From: VRUE01 sp963706605
GTDB taxonomy: Bacteria; Actinomycetota; Thermoleophilia; Solirubrobacterales; 70-9
Length of the DNA stretch: 64,000 nucleotides
Direction: 5' to 3'
Assembly (NCBI GenBank): GCA_963706605.1
Contig: OY970165.1
Location: 1,736,001-1,800,000 of the forward strand
The notes under the pieces were generated by a model, which saw nothing but the letters and a program-made list of their open reading frames with translations, did not search any database and had not been told where the DNA came from. Positions 52,001-59,432 of this stretch are shown here, piece by piece. Position 1 is the first letter of the stretch. Every line of letters begins with the position of its first letter. A program made the translations under genes and the position numbers.

Positions 52001-53737
52001 GTCGCCGCCGCCCGTAACGCGGCGCCGGGCACCGACCTGATCTCGCCCTCCAACAACCACGACCTCTACTCGATCGAGGATCTGGCTGAGCTGATCGACG
52101 AGCTGAAGACGGTCAACCCCGACGTGCGGGTCTCGGTCAAGGTGCCGGTGGTGCCGAACATCGGCACGATCGGCCTCGGCATCGCCAAGGCGGGCGCCGA
52201 CATCATCACCCTCTCCGGCTTCGAGGGGGGGACCGGCGCCGCGCGCCAGCACGCGCTGCGGCATGTCGGCCTGCCGTCCGACATCGGCACCCGCGCCGTG
52301 CACCGGGCGCTGATGGAGGCGGGGTTGCGCAACCGGGTCGAGATCTGGGCCGACGGTGGCTACCGCACCGGTCACGACATCGTCAAGCTGCACTGCCTGG
52401 GTGCCAACCGGGTCGGCTTCGGCACCCTGGCGATGGTCAGCCTTGGCTGCACGATCTGCCGCGGCTGCCAGCTCGACACCTGCCACGTCGGCATCGCGAC
52501 CCAGATCGAGACCGTCGAGCAGGCCCAGGACCACGGCCTGAAGAAGTTCACCCCGCAGGAGGTGGAGCGCTCGGCTGAAAGCTGCGCCCGCTTCTTCCAG
52601 GCGATGGGCGAGGAGGTGAAGGAGGTCACCGCGTCGCTCGGCTACGACCGCGCCCAGGACCTGGTCGGCCGCTATGACCTGCTTGAGCAGGTCTCCCACC
52701 ACGAGCAGGTCGACCTGGCGCCGTTGATCACGCCGCTGGAGGAGTTCCTCGACCTCGAGCCGCTCGACCTGCCGCTGGCCGAGGAGCTCGCCGAGTCGCG
52801 CGCCGAGGCCGGTCTTGTCGTCGCCCGCCCGATCCGGATGGAGTCGAAGCAGGCCTCAGCACAGATCGGCGCCCTGGCCGGCGACATCTGCTCGGGTCGC
52901 ACGGTGCGCAGCGAGTTTCCGCGCGCCACCGACGCCAACGACCGCGTGCTCGGCACCGAGCTGGCTGGAGCCATCGCCCGCTCCCGCATCTTCGACGACG
53001 GGCCGGAGTCGAACGATGACGTGCTCGCCAGCCTCGAGTTCAACGGCGGCTCGGTCGCCGGCCAGGGCTTTGGCGCCTTCAACTCCTACGGCGTCTCGAT
53101 CCGGGTCGAGGGCGGCGCCCAGGACGGCGTCGGCAAGGCGATGCTGGGCGGCTCGGTCGCCGTGCTGAAGGGCAAGGGGGCGAAGGGCCGCCGGCTCAAC
53201 GGCTCGGTCGGCAAGTCCTTTGCCTACGGCGCCCAGCGCGGCCGTCTCTTCGTCCAGGGCTCGGCCGACTCGCGCTTCTGCATCCGCCTCTCCGGCGCCG
53301 ACGTGGTGCTGGGCGGGGAGCCGGAGGGGGAGATCGACGACAGCCGCGGCTGCATCGTCGATCGCGCCAACGCCAAGGGCTTCGCCTTCGAGTACATGAC
53401 CTCGGGCCGCGCGATCGTGCTCGGCGATCTCGGGCCCTGGGCCTGCGCCGGGATGACCGGCGGCCGCGTCTACGTCCGCCACAACGCCTTCGGCATCGAC
53501 CGCGACGCGATCGCGGCCCGGCTCGGCGAGGGCGCCAAAGTGGAGTTGAGGGAGATCGACGCCGAGGGGCGGCTCGACATCGACGACCTGCTCTCCCACT
53601 ACGCCGAGGAGCTGCGCGCGACCGGTCAGGACGAGGAGGCCGAGCGGATGCGTTCGCTGGCATCCGCGGCCGCCGAGAACTTCCTCATGGTCGTGCCCCA
53701 CAAGGTCCAGGCGGATCCAAGCATCTCGACCGAGTAG
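49061..53737 (+). CDS. gltB: Glutamate synthase, large (alpha) subunit
   Basis: A 1558-residue protein. The class-II glutamine amidotransferase domain comes first (Cys39 in DKDACAIYAS would become the mature N-terminal residue; NRYSTNTWPSF and HNGEINTIEQL are conserved). A central domain (about 440-760) follows, then the FMN/glutamate synthase barrel (about 810-1190, with ISPSNNHDLYSIEDLA, VSVKVPVVPNIGTI and GFEGGTGA), the 3Fe-4S cluster motif (GCTICRGCQLDTCHVGIATQ), and the GXGXG beta-helix (about 1280-1500). It makes glutamate from glutamine and 2-oxoglutarate. The TTG start follows a ribosome binding site near GGGAGG. The small subunit GltD is not encoded nearby. Confidence 0.95.
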   Translation: MSDTQSRELHGENGTVRYSPERAYRPLVSPPSVEDKDACAIYASVRKDATPSHEPIERAIPALQKMLHRAGNVDGEGDGCGLLVDIPRKIWAEEVRSGGHDPSLTLDDAFAVAHVFIERSQDLERIQHDARELLGRGGFRILAERIGVVDSPALGPTAREEEPHFWQVAGLVADASRRDRVLFDLLIELEQQLGVHVPSLSATTCVYKVMGAPKILGEYYPDLRDERFETIGCFGHNRYSTNTWPSFKRVQPFSVLGHNGEINTIEQLRQEARMLGVPIQPGSSDSQDLNRTIDTLVSRDGLSLAEAMEMVVPPIVEEIRSLPEDLHRFYMYLHQAMGPFAQGPVALIARHCDECVFSADALGLRPLWQVETNEDYVFSSEPGVVAVGEMVSEPKPLAPGEKTMVVIDRERKRSTLHAHDEMLRIVRDRWLDRNGAEQVGPYDRALVTGGPLEGGEVPGYSDAGPEEPVKVADRVLAGFGWQRDDVKLVQQMASNGAEPIGSLGYDGPLAALSPERQNLADYFKETVAVVTNPAIDREREIEHFSTRAVFGRRPSIDAAGEDSGTVETSFPVILGGHHGLAPLSDKTYRQIARRHHTYLLEDLWEEFRGRAGAVDISLLESETTQGAIERIKQEAAKKVRDGAELLVLTDRTVYDAERRYLDPHLAVSAVDQALKQFRVEPGEENLRRRCGIVLRSAAIRNVHDTMLALGLGANGVCPYTMVEVICVEDYETDIGNLCAALTKGIEKVISTIGIHEVRGYARQFSSIGVKPELAEIFQTEAFAASESGGVGFAALDASSNERARVLAGDEDAKPAKTFRFYPKVYKAAIATANGSGSYAEYSEKVRDLERQSPISMRHIMGLVGDREPLPDASVVDAGVGHHDYPVVISSMSFGSQSEPAFRAYAEAAKSINVLCINGEGGEIRDMYGQYRKWRGQQVASGRFGVSAEMINSSYVAEIKIGQGAKPGEGGHLPGKKVSEKVAAARNAAPGTDLISPSNNHDLYSIEDLAELIDELKTVNPDVRVSVKVPVVPNIGTIGLGIAKAGADIITLSGFEGGTGAARQHALRHVGLPSDIGTRAVHRALMEAGLRNRVEIWADGGYRTGHDIVKLHCLGANRVGFGTLAMVSLGCTICRGCQLDTCHVGIATQIETVEQAQDHGLKKFTPQEVERSAESCARFFQAMGEEVKEVTASLGYDRAQDLVGRYDLLEQVSHHEQVDLAPLITPLEEFLDLEPLDLPLAEELAESRAEAGLVVARPIRMESKQASAQIGALAGDICSGRTVRSEFPRATDANDRVLGTELAGAIARSRIFDDGPESNDDVLASLEFNGGSVAGQGFGAFNSYGVSIRVEGGAQDGVGKAMLGGSVAVLKGKGAKGRRLNGSVGKSFAYGAQRGRLFVQGSADSRFCIRLSGADVVLGGEPEGEIDDSRGCIVDRANAKGFAFEYMTSGRAIVLGDLGPWACAGMTGGRVYVRHNAFGIDRDAIAARLGEGAKVELREIDAEGRLDIDDLLSHYAEELRATGQDEEAERMRSLASAAAENFLMVVPHKVQADPSISTE

Positions 53738-53745
53738 GCCCGCCG

Positions 53746-54108
53746 CTAGCGGGTTCGGGTCAGCAGGTCCGCGATGGCTCGGACCTCTTTGAGCAGGCCA
53801 TCGAGCATTGCCTCGGTGTTGGTGTGTAGGCGCCACTCCGCGTACTTGCGGTCCTGCTCGACCTGGTCGATGCGGCGTTCCAGCTTGCCTACGCGCTTGT
53901 CGATGCGCTTCTCGACCTTGTCCGTGCGCTTCTTGACGTAGCGGCGGGTCTCCTCGCGCATTGCGTCGAGCTCGCGGCGCAGCTCCGCATCGTCACCGCC
54001 CTGTTCGGCGAGCATCTCCTCAACCCCGCTGCGGACGCGCTCGATCTCTTCGTGCAGGCGCTGGCGTGCCTGATCAGCAGCGACGGAGGGATCCTGCCCA
54101 GAACTCAT
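53746..54108 (-). CDS. Highly charged coiled-coil protein
   Basis: A 120-residue protein that is almost all heptads (RQRLHEEIERVRSGVEEML, RRELDAMREETRRYVKKRTDKVEKRIDKRVGKLERRIDQVEQ). There is no signal or membrane segment. The function is unknown; it may be structural or an adaptor. ATG at 54108. It is convergent with gltB (eight bp between stops). Confidence 0.7.
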   Translation of the reverse strand: MSSGQDPSVAADQARQRLHEEIERVRSGVEEMLAEQGGDDAELRRELDAMREETRRYVKKRTDKVEKRIDKRVGKLERRIDQVEQDRKYAEWRLHTNTEAMLDGLLKEVRAIADLLTRTR

Positions 54109-54150
54109 CGACCGGATGGTACGGAGACCGTAGGCCGGAATTTGCGGCTT

Positions 54151-54723
54151 TCAGCCTTCGAGCACGAAGAGGCGGTACCGACCGACCGTCAACTCGTCGC
54201 TGTGCTCGAGCTTGCCCCACTCGACCGGACTGCCGTTGACGAGGACTCCGTTGAGGCTGCGGTCGTCAAGCACCCGCAGCGGCTCGTCCGGTTCGGAGAC
54301 CACGAGCGCGTGGCGACGCGAGACGCTGGGGTCGTCGAGGCGGATGTCGGCGGCAACGCTGCGGCCGATCCGCGTCCAGCCGGGTTCCACGACGAAATCC
54401 AGGATCTCGCCGTCGTCGCCGCGGCAGACCAGATGACGGCTGCCGGGTGAGATCTCGGCACGCGCTTCGTCCAGCCAGCCGGCCGAATCGATCTCGGCCG
54501 GAATCTCGAACTCGGCTGTGGTCTCGCCGTGCTCCTGCATCGACTCGAAGATCGAGTCGAGCTGGAAGCTCGAAGCCCCGCAGCGGGGGCAGGGGGGAAG
54601 GTGGTCGTTCTCGCGAAGCGAGAGGTGGGAGCCGCAGTCGAGGCAGAAGTACGTGCCTGGGCCTGGGAGGGTCCCGGTCGCGTAGCTATCGGATGCTGGG
54701 GTATGGGAGAGGCTGACGGAGAT
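54151..54723 (-). CDS. Zinc-ribbon and FHA-domain protein, apparent ATC start
   Basis: The frame holds two domains. Residues about 26-50 form a zinc ribbon (C-x2-C, 16 residues, C-x2-C: FCLDCGSHLSL, then PPCPRCGASS). Residues about 100-185 form an FHA domain (TRIGRSVAADIRLDDPSVSRRHA, then LNGVLVNG), which binds phosphothreonine. A start at the ATG 54540 would cut off the zinc ribbon. In the open frame upstream there is no ATG, GTG or TTG, but AAAGGAG (54737-54731) lies seven bases before ATC at 54723. Either ATC initiates, or the true start is CTG at about 54747, or the sequence has an error. The FHA part is certain, the N-terminal limit is not. Confidence 0.7.
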   Translation of the reverse strand: MSVSLSHTPASDSYATGTLPGPGTYFCLDCGSHLSLRENDHLPPCPRCGASSFQLDSIFESMQEHGETTAEFEIPAEIDSAGWLDEARAEISPGSRHLVCRGDDGEILDFVVEPGWTRIGRSVAADIRLDDPSVSRRHALVVSEPDEPLRVLDDRSLNGVLVNGSPVEWGKLEHSDELTVGRYRLFVLEG

Positions 54724-54870
54724 TGGCTTGCTCCTTTCCGGCAGGCTTCGCTGGGTCGATCCTAACGCGGTGTATAGGCCACTGCATCAGGGATTTACCG
54801 CAATGCCTACCCAGCAGGGCACCTTACCCAAACGCTCGGGTCCAGTCCACCCTCTAGAATCGCGCCGCCC

Positions 54871-55389
54871 ATGGGCCCGGTGAGCGCCGAAATCGAGATC
54901 GACGTCCCGCGGGAGCGGGTGTTCGAGAGGATCGGCGACCTCGCCAAGCGACCTTCGTTCATGGACCACTTCATCTCCGACTTCCATCTGACGCGGATCG
55001 ATTCCCGCGGGATCGGCGCCGGCGCGCGGTTCCGCTTCGGGCAGCCGTTGAGGTCAGTCTGGGTGGATACGGTGATCACGCAGCTCGAGCGGCCGCACAA
55101 GATCGTCGAGCGCGGTCGCGGTGGGCGGGCCAATCGGATTCCGACGACCACGGTTTGGGAGCTGCTCGAGGGAGGCGGCTCGCTGACCAGGGTTAGGGTC
55201 GCGCATTGGACCGAGCCCTCGAGCCCCCTCGACAGGGCGCTGGAGAGGGCGAGCGGTGCGTCGTTCTGGCAACAGCGTGGTTGGACTGAGGCACTGCGGC
55301 GCCTGCGCGACCAGCTCGAGAGCGATGAAACCGCCGCGGCTCCCCTCGCGGTGGCCGGTGGCAACGCTCACGCGACCGGCATCCCGTGA
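54871..55389 (+). CDS. SRPBCC (START/polyketide-cyclase-like) protein
   Basis: A 172-residue protein. The N-terminal IEIDVPRERVFERIGDLAKRPSFMDHF and the long C-terminal helix (ASFWQQRGWTEALRRLRDQLE) are typical of the SRPBCC fold, which holds a hydrophobic pocket for lipids or ligands. No catalytic role can be read. ATG at 54871. Function unknown. Confidence 0.85.
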   Translation: MGPVSAEIEIDVPRERVFERIGDLAKRPSFMDHFISDFHLTRIDSRGIGAGARFRFGQPLRSVWVDTVITQLERPHKIVERGRGGRANRIPTTTVWELLEGGGSLTRVRVAHWTEPSSPLDRALERASGASFWQQRGWTEALRRLRDQLESDETAAAPLAVAGGNAHATGIP

Positions 55390-55431
55390 GACGGGCTGCC
55401 GGTCGCCTTCCTTTATAGACTCTCGCCGCCG

Positions 55432-55980
55432 ATGGTCCCTCTCCGCAGAATTGTCCCGCCGCTGCTCGCCGCTCTGGCGCTCGTCGCCACCGCGCTTGCC
55501 TTCTCGGCCTGCGGCTACTCGAGCGATTCCAAGGAGGTGGTCGAGGGCGAGCCGGTGAAGCTGGGCGAGCTCCAGTACAACGTCATCTTCTCCCGCTTCC
55601 TCAACCCCAAGGACAACGAGGATTCGGCCTATCTGGTCGGCCAGCCGCCGCTGCCGCCGGGACACAGCTACTTCGGTGTCTTCTTCGAAGTCCAGAACGA
55701 GAGCGAAGAGGCGCAGACGCTGGCGAGCTCCTTCACGATCGCCGACGCCGGCGATCAGACCTTTGACGCCATCCCCAGTGAAAGCCTCTACGCGCTGCCG
55801 TTCGGTGGCGAAGTCGAATCGCAGGAACAGATCCCAATTCTCGACTCGACCCCTCAGCAGGGCCCGATCGAGGGCTCGGTGGTGCTCTTCGAGCTGCCCG
55901 CCGCCGCCTCGGAGAACAGGCCGCTGACTCTCTCCATACCCGGGCCCGAAGGTCCGGCTGAAGTCACGCTCGACCTCTAG
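55432..55980 (+). CDS. Lipoprotein with a beta-sandwich (DUF4352-like) domain
   Basis: A 182-residue protein with lipobox FSAC (Cys27 in the LAFSACG segment). The mature part is a beta sandwich: LQYNVIFSRFLNPKD, YFGVFFEVQNESEEAQTLASSFTIADA and GSVVLFELPAAASEN, a pattern of the DUF4352 / telomeric-repeat-binding-like secreted domain. It is convergent with the penicillin-binding protein gene (three bp between stops). Function unknown. Confidence 0.8.
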   Translation: MVPLRRIVPPLLAALALVATALAFSACGYSSDSKEVVEGEPVKLGELQYNVIFSRFLNPKDNEDSAYLVGQPPLPPGHSYFGVFFEVQNESEEAQTLASSFTIADAGDQTFDAIPSESLYALPFGGEVESQEQIPILDSTPQQGPIEGSVVLFELPAAASENRPLTLSIPGPEGPAEVTLDL

Positions 55981-55983
55981 GTC

Positions 55984-57717
55984 CTACAGCCCGGTCGAGA
56001 GAACCTCGCCGGCGATCGGGGCGGCAACTTCGCCACCCGCCGCTTCGGCTTCGATCAGCAGCACCCCGACCGCCAGCTTGGCGCCTTCGGCGGGGGCGAA
56101 GGCCGCGAACCAAGCGTCCTTGATCTGCTCCGGTTCTTCTTCGCCCTCCTGACCCGGGCGGGGCCCCAGCTCGGCGGTCCCGGTCTTGCCCGCGACCTGG
56201 GCCTCGGGGATGGCGGCGGCGAAGCCGGTGCCGCTGGTGACCACGCCGACCATCAGTTCGGTCAGTTCGTCGGCGGTCTTCTTCGACATCACCCGCACGG
56301 GGGCAGCTTCGGGCCGAAGCTTGGGGTTGGCGACGATCGAGGTAGGTTCGCGGACGCCGCCGTTGCCGATCGCCTGCGCGACGCTTGCCATCTGCAGCGG
56401 GGTCGCGAGGACTTCACCCTGCCCGATCGCGCTGACACCGAGGTCGAGTTCGTCGCCGATTTCGGTCGGGATGGTGGATTCAGGTGGTTCGACTTCCGCG
56501 ACGATGCGCGGCGAGTAGAGGGTGGGCGGCGAGTTGAAACCGAACCGTTCGGCCGTCGCGACAAGATCGTCGTTGCCGATCTTCGGCCCGAGCGGGGCGA
56601 AGTCCGCGTTGCACGACTCGGCGAAGGCTTCGCGGAAGGTGCCGCCGCAGAGCTCACCGTTGGCGTTGCTGATGAAGCGGCCGCCGACGTTGACGCCGTC
56701 GACGATTTCAAATTCGTCGTCGAGTGAGACCACCCCCTTTTCCAGGGCGGCGGTGGTGGTGACCGTCTTGAAGGTCGACCCCGGTGGCTGCGGCGCCGAG
56801 AATGCCTGGCCGGCGATCGCGCGGACGTTGCCATCGCGACTGTCGAGCACCGCGACGCCACCGGCCCGCCCGGCCAGGGCGGAGACGGCGGAGATCTGGA
56901 GTTCGGGGTCGATGGTCGTCTTCACCGCCGTACCGGGTTGGGGTTTGGATTGGGCGAGGATTCGCGCCGAGCCGCCGCTGTTCGCGACCGCGAGCAGGGA
57001 GCCGCCGGGCTTGCCGGCCAGCCTCGCGTTGAAGGTCTGCTCGAGGCCGCTGACGCCGACCGGGGTTCCGGTGGGGAATCCCTGGCGGGCAAGCGCCGCC
57101 AGGTCTTCTTCATCGGCCATCCCGACTTCGCCGGTGACATCGATCGCCGCGCTGCCGATCGGGTGCTCGCGGGACTCCGCGGACCCTTGCGCCAGCGGCG
57201 TTCCGTCGCGGGCGAGGATCGGTGCGCGCGGGGCGAGGTCGATCCGGTTCTCGAGGTGCTCTTCGGGGTCGAGGCCGGGGAAGACGAGGCTTGGGTCCCA
57301 GGCGATGCCGCCGTCGGAGAAGGGGATCTCGACGTCCGCATCGACCTCACCGAAGGCGACGGTCCCGGCTTCCATTCCCACCGGGACGACCGTGGTCCCG
57401 TCCCTGTCGACGAGGTCTCGGGGCGAGTCGGCTTCGAGCTGGCGCAGCGTCGCCACTTCCGCGGCCGCGCGGTAGTCCTTGGCGAACTCGTCCTCGCCGA
57501 TCGAGTGGCGCGAGGAGGGGTTCAGCTCCTCGTACATGGCGGTGAAGTCCTTGCGCGTCCAGGCTTCGGTGAAGCGCTGGGCGGCTTCCTTCTCGGGGGA
57601 GCCGGGTGCGCCCGTGGCGGCGCCGATCACGAACGCGACGATCGCGATGACCGTGAGGGGAAGCGTGCGGGTGACGAGACGGCGGCGCCGCTGCACCTCG
57701 GGCGAGAGGTTGTTCAC
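55984..57717 (-). CDS. Penicillin-binding protein, class B transpeptidase with NTF2-like domain
   Basis: A 577-residue protein. One transmembrane helix (about 17-37) is followed by an NTF2-like MecA_N domain (about 42-120: AAQRFTEAWTRKDFTAMYEEL) and a dimer domain, then a transpeptidase domain (about 280-570). The active site is PPGSTFKT (Ser of STFK), the second motif is the SCN of ESCNADFAP and the third KTGTAE. It cross-links peptidoglycan in the periplasm-like space. The MecA_N domain recalls low-affinity PBPs such as PBP2a and mycobacterial PbpA, so natural beta-lactam tolerance is possible but not shown. It follows a long hairpin that separates it from the MarP-like gene. Confidence 0.92.
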   Translation of the reverse strand: MNNLSPEVQRRRRLVTRTLPLTVIAIVAFVIGAATGAPGSPEKEAAQRFTEAWTRKDFTAMYEELNPSSRHSIGEDEFAKDYRAAAEVATLRQLEADSPRDLVDRDGTTVVPVGMEAGTVAFGEVDADVEIPFSDGGIAWDPSLVFPGLDPEEHLENRIDLAPRAPILARDGTPLAQGSAESREHPIGSAAIDVTGEVGMADEEDLAALARQGFPTGTPVGVSGLEQTFNARLAGKPGGSLLAVANSGGSARILAQSKPQPGTAVKTTIDPELQISAVSALAGRAGGVAVLDSRDGNVRAIAGQAFSAPQPPGSTFKTVTTTAALEKGVVSLDDEFEIVDGVNVGGRFISNANGELCGGTFREAFAESCNADFAPLGPKIGNDDLVATAERFGFNSPPTLYSPRIVAEVEPPESTIPTEIGDELDLGVSAIGQGEVLATPLQMASVAQAIGNGGVREPTSIVANPKLRPEAAPVRVMSKKTADELTELMVGVVTSGTGFAAAIPEAQVAGKTGTAELGPRPGQEGEEEPEQIKDAWFAAFAPAEGAKLAVGVLLIEAEAAGGEVAAPIAGEVLSTGL

Positions 57718-57737
57718 TGCGGCGGAATTTAGTGGGG

Positions 57738-57849
57738 GGAGAGGTCGGGTACTACTCCCGGCTCAACTTTTTCGGTGGGGCGTGGTTGGTTGTCTTCGAT
57801 TCACATGGCGAAAAAGTACAAGCCGCCGGGAGCAGTACCCGACCTCTCC
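57738..57849. repeat. Long inverted repeat (about 37-41-nt arms)
   Basis: The left arm (57738-57774) begins GGAGAGGTCGGGTACTACTC and ends CTTTTTCG; the right arm (57809-57849) is its near-exact complement, with one mismatch over the first 25 bp and a small internal bulge before the closing CTTTTTCG/CGAAAAAG. The loop is 34 nt. It fills the gap between the MarP-like gene and the penicillin-binding protein gene, both on the minus strand. Confidence 0.65.
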
Positions 57850-57867
57850 TTTGATCCCGACTGTGGG

Positions 57868-59025
57868 TCAACCCGTGCAGGGTCCCGTGTCCACGGGTGC
57901 CGCCGTCTCGACTGGGGTGGAGCTGGTCAGGGCCGAGCTGACCACTTCGTTAGGGACGGCGAAGCCGCCTCGGGGGCCGGTCGTGGTGGCGGCGAACACG
58001 GTGCCCATCACCCGCCCACGCGAGTCGACGAGGGGGCCGCCAGAGTTGCCGCTGCGGATGCTGCCGCGGAGGAAGGCGATCGGGCGCCGGATCGGTCCGT
58101 TGCCGTAGGAATCCTCGCTGATGACCGTGCTGGTGTCCCCGATGCGGGCGGGGGAGACCGCAAAAGGGCCGTTCTCCGGGTAGCCGAGAGCCGCGCCGGC
58201 AGTCCCGGACTGCGGCTCCGGCACCAGGGGCAGGGCGGGGATCGGGGCGCTGACGCGGAGCAGCGCCAGGTCATTGGCGGGGTCGTATAGAACCGGCACG
58301 GCGCCGAGCGAAGCCCCGTCCTGCGTCGTCACCGTGGTGTCGCCCTCCCCGGCGATGACGTGGGCGTTGGTGACGACCAGGTCCGGCGCCGCAACCCAGC
58401 CCGAGCCCTCGACCCCGAGGCCGCAGGCCGTGCCCAGCACGCGGACTACTGAGAGGCCCGCGTGCTGTACGTCGGGATCGGAGGCAATCGCCGCATCGGG
58501 CGGTGCGAGGGGCGTCGTCGGTCCCGCAAACGAGGGGGCGGGATCGACGCGACTGAGCGCGCCAAGGACCGGACCGGAGGGCGGCAGCAGGTCGTTGAGC
58601 CCGCGCAGGATCTGGGAGCGCTGAACGTCGGCCCGCAGCTGAGCGGTGCCCGGCGCGTGCAGCACCACGGCTCCGAACACCCAGATCAGCCCCAGGGCGA
58701 CGGCGGCGATCAGCGCCGCGCCGCCGGCGCCGTCGGCAAAGTGCAGCGCTCGGCCACGGACCATGCGTGCCCGCAGGCCCAGGGCCAGGCTCTCGACGGT
58801 GACGGCGACGATGGCACCGACCAGCAACGCCCCGATCGCCGCGAACAGCGGCGCGTAGGGCGACTTCGAGCCTTCGCCAAGAAGCAGCATCCCGAGCCGG
58901 CTGCCGGCCAGCGCTCCGGCGCCGAACCCGACCAGGGTGAGCACGCCGACGATCAGGCCCTGCCGGTAGCCCCACAGAGCCATGGCCATGGTGAAGGCGA
59001 GGATTGCCCAGTCGAGAACGGTCAT
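57868..59025 (-). CDS. MarP-like membrane serine protease (CvpA + trypsin-like domain)
   Basis: A 385-residue protein. The N-terminal 165 residues have four transmembrane helices with the CvpA/colicin V production pattern (LDWAILAFTMAMALWGYRQGLIVGVLTLVGF). The C-terminal domain is a trypsin-like protease with the triad His in VVTNAHVIAGEG, Asp in YDPANDLALLRV and Ser in IRSGNSGGPLVD. Two cysteines (GTACGLG and the C-terminal PCTG) may form a disulfide, as in mycobacterial MarP (acid and oxidative stress resistance). ATG at 59025 is chosen over the longer frame to 59046. It is divergent from the HxlR regulator. Confidence 0.9.
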   Translation of the reverse strand: MTVLDWAILAFTMAMALWGYRQGLIVGVLTLVGFGAGALAGSRLGMLLLGEGSKSPYAPLFAAIGALLVGAIVAVTVESLALGLRARMVRGRALHFADGAGGAALIAAVALGLIWVFGAVVLHAPGTAQLRADVQRSQILRGLNDLLPPSGPVLGALSRVDPAPSFAGPTTPLAPPDAAIASDPDVQHAGLSVVRVLGTACGLGVEGSGWVAAPDLVVTNAHVIAGEGDTTVTTQDGASLGAVPVLYDPANDLALLRVSAPIPALPLVPEPQSGTAGAALGYPENGPFAVSPARIGDTSTVISEDSYGNGPIRRPIAFLRGSIRSGNSGGPLVDSRGRVMGTVFAATTTGPRGGFAVPNEVVSSALTSSTPVETAAPVDTGPCTG

Positions 59026-59062
59026 TTGCGAATCCAAGCATGCCAAGCCGCCGGGCCCATCA

Positions 59063-59077
59063 CTTACGTTCAGTAAG
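59063..59077. promoter_or_regulatory. HxlR-type operator candidate
   Basis: CTTAC-GTTCA-GTAAG is a perfect 5-bp inverted repeat with a 5-bp spacer. It lies between the divergent MarP-like gene (start 59025) and the HxlR gene (start 59088). Known HxlR-family sites have similar ACTTAC/GTAAGT half-sites. Confidence 0.5.
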
Positions 59078-59087
59078 CTGGCTCGAG

Positions 59088-59423
59088 GTGGAGGTCATAT
59101 CTGCTCAAGAGCAGCCCGCCGGGGTTTGCCCTCACTTTCACGCGGCGATCGAGTTGATCGGCAAGCGTTGGACTGGGGCGATCGTCTGTGCTCTGACCGA
59201 GCGTCCCCTGCGTTTCGGCGAGCTGGCCAAGACGGTTCCGGGTCTCTCCGACAGGCTGCTTTCGCAGCGCTTGCGTGAGCTCGAGGAGGAGGGTTTGGTC
59301 GAGCGCGAGGTCGAGCCGGGCTCGCCGGTGCACGTCACCTACTCGCTCACCGAGGCTGGGGCGGAGCTGCGCCCGGCGATAGTGGAGCTGAAGGCCTGGG
59401 CCCGCCGCTGGCGCTCGGGATAG
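59088..59423 (+). CDS. HxlR-family winged-helix regulator
   Basis: A 111-residue protein. The HxlR pattern is complete: C-P-x-F/H near the N-terminus (GVCPHFHAAIELIGKRWTGAIVCAL), then LRFGELAKTVPGLSDRLLSQRLRELEEEGLVERE and VTYSLTEAG. The Cys near the N-terminus could sense thiol-reactive or oxidant signals, as in QorR, HypR and other HxlR proteins. GTG 59088 is the best start; the ORF upstream overlaps the divergent promoter. It probably regulates itself and perhaps the divergent gene. Confidence 0.92.
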   Translation: MEVISAQEQPAGVCPHFHAAIELIGKRWTGAIVCALTERPLRFGELAKTVPGLSDRLLSQRLRELEEEGLVEREVEPGSPVHVTYSLTEAGAELRPAIVELKAWARRWRSG

Positions 59424-59432
59424 CCTCCAGGC

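Noticed and set aside
49010..52702. A 1230-codon open frame on the minus strand opposite the glutamate synthase gene
   Set aside because: It is the antisense shadow of a high-GC gene: third-position bias on the plus strand fits gltB, whose motifs are complete. The shadow has no recognisable domain.
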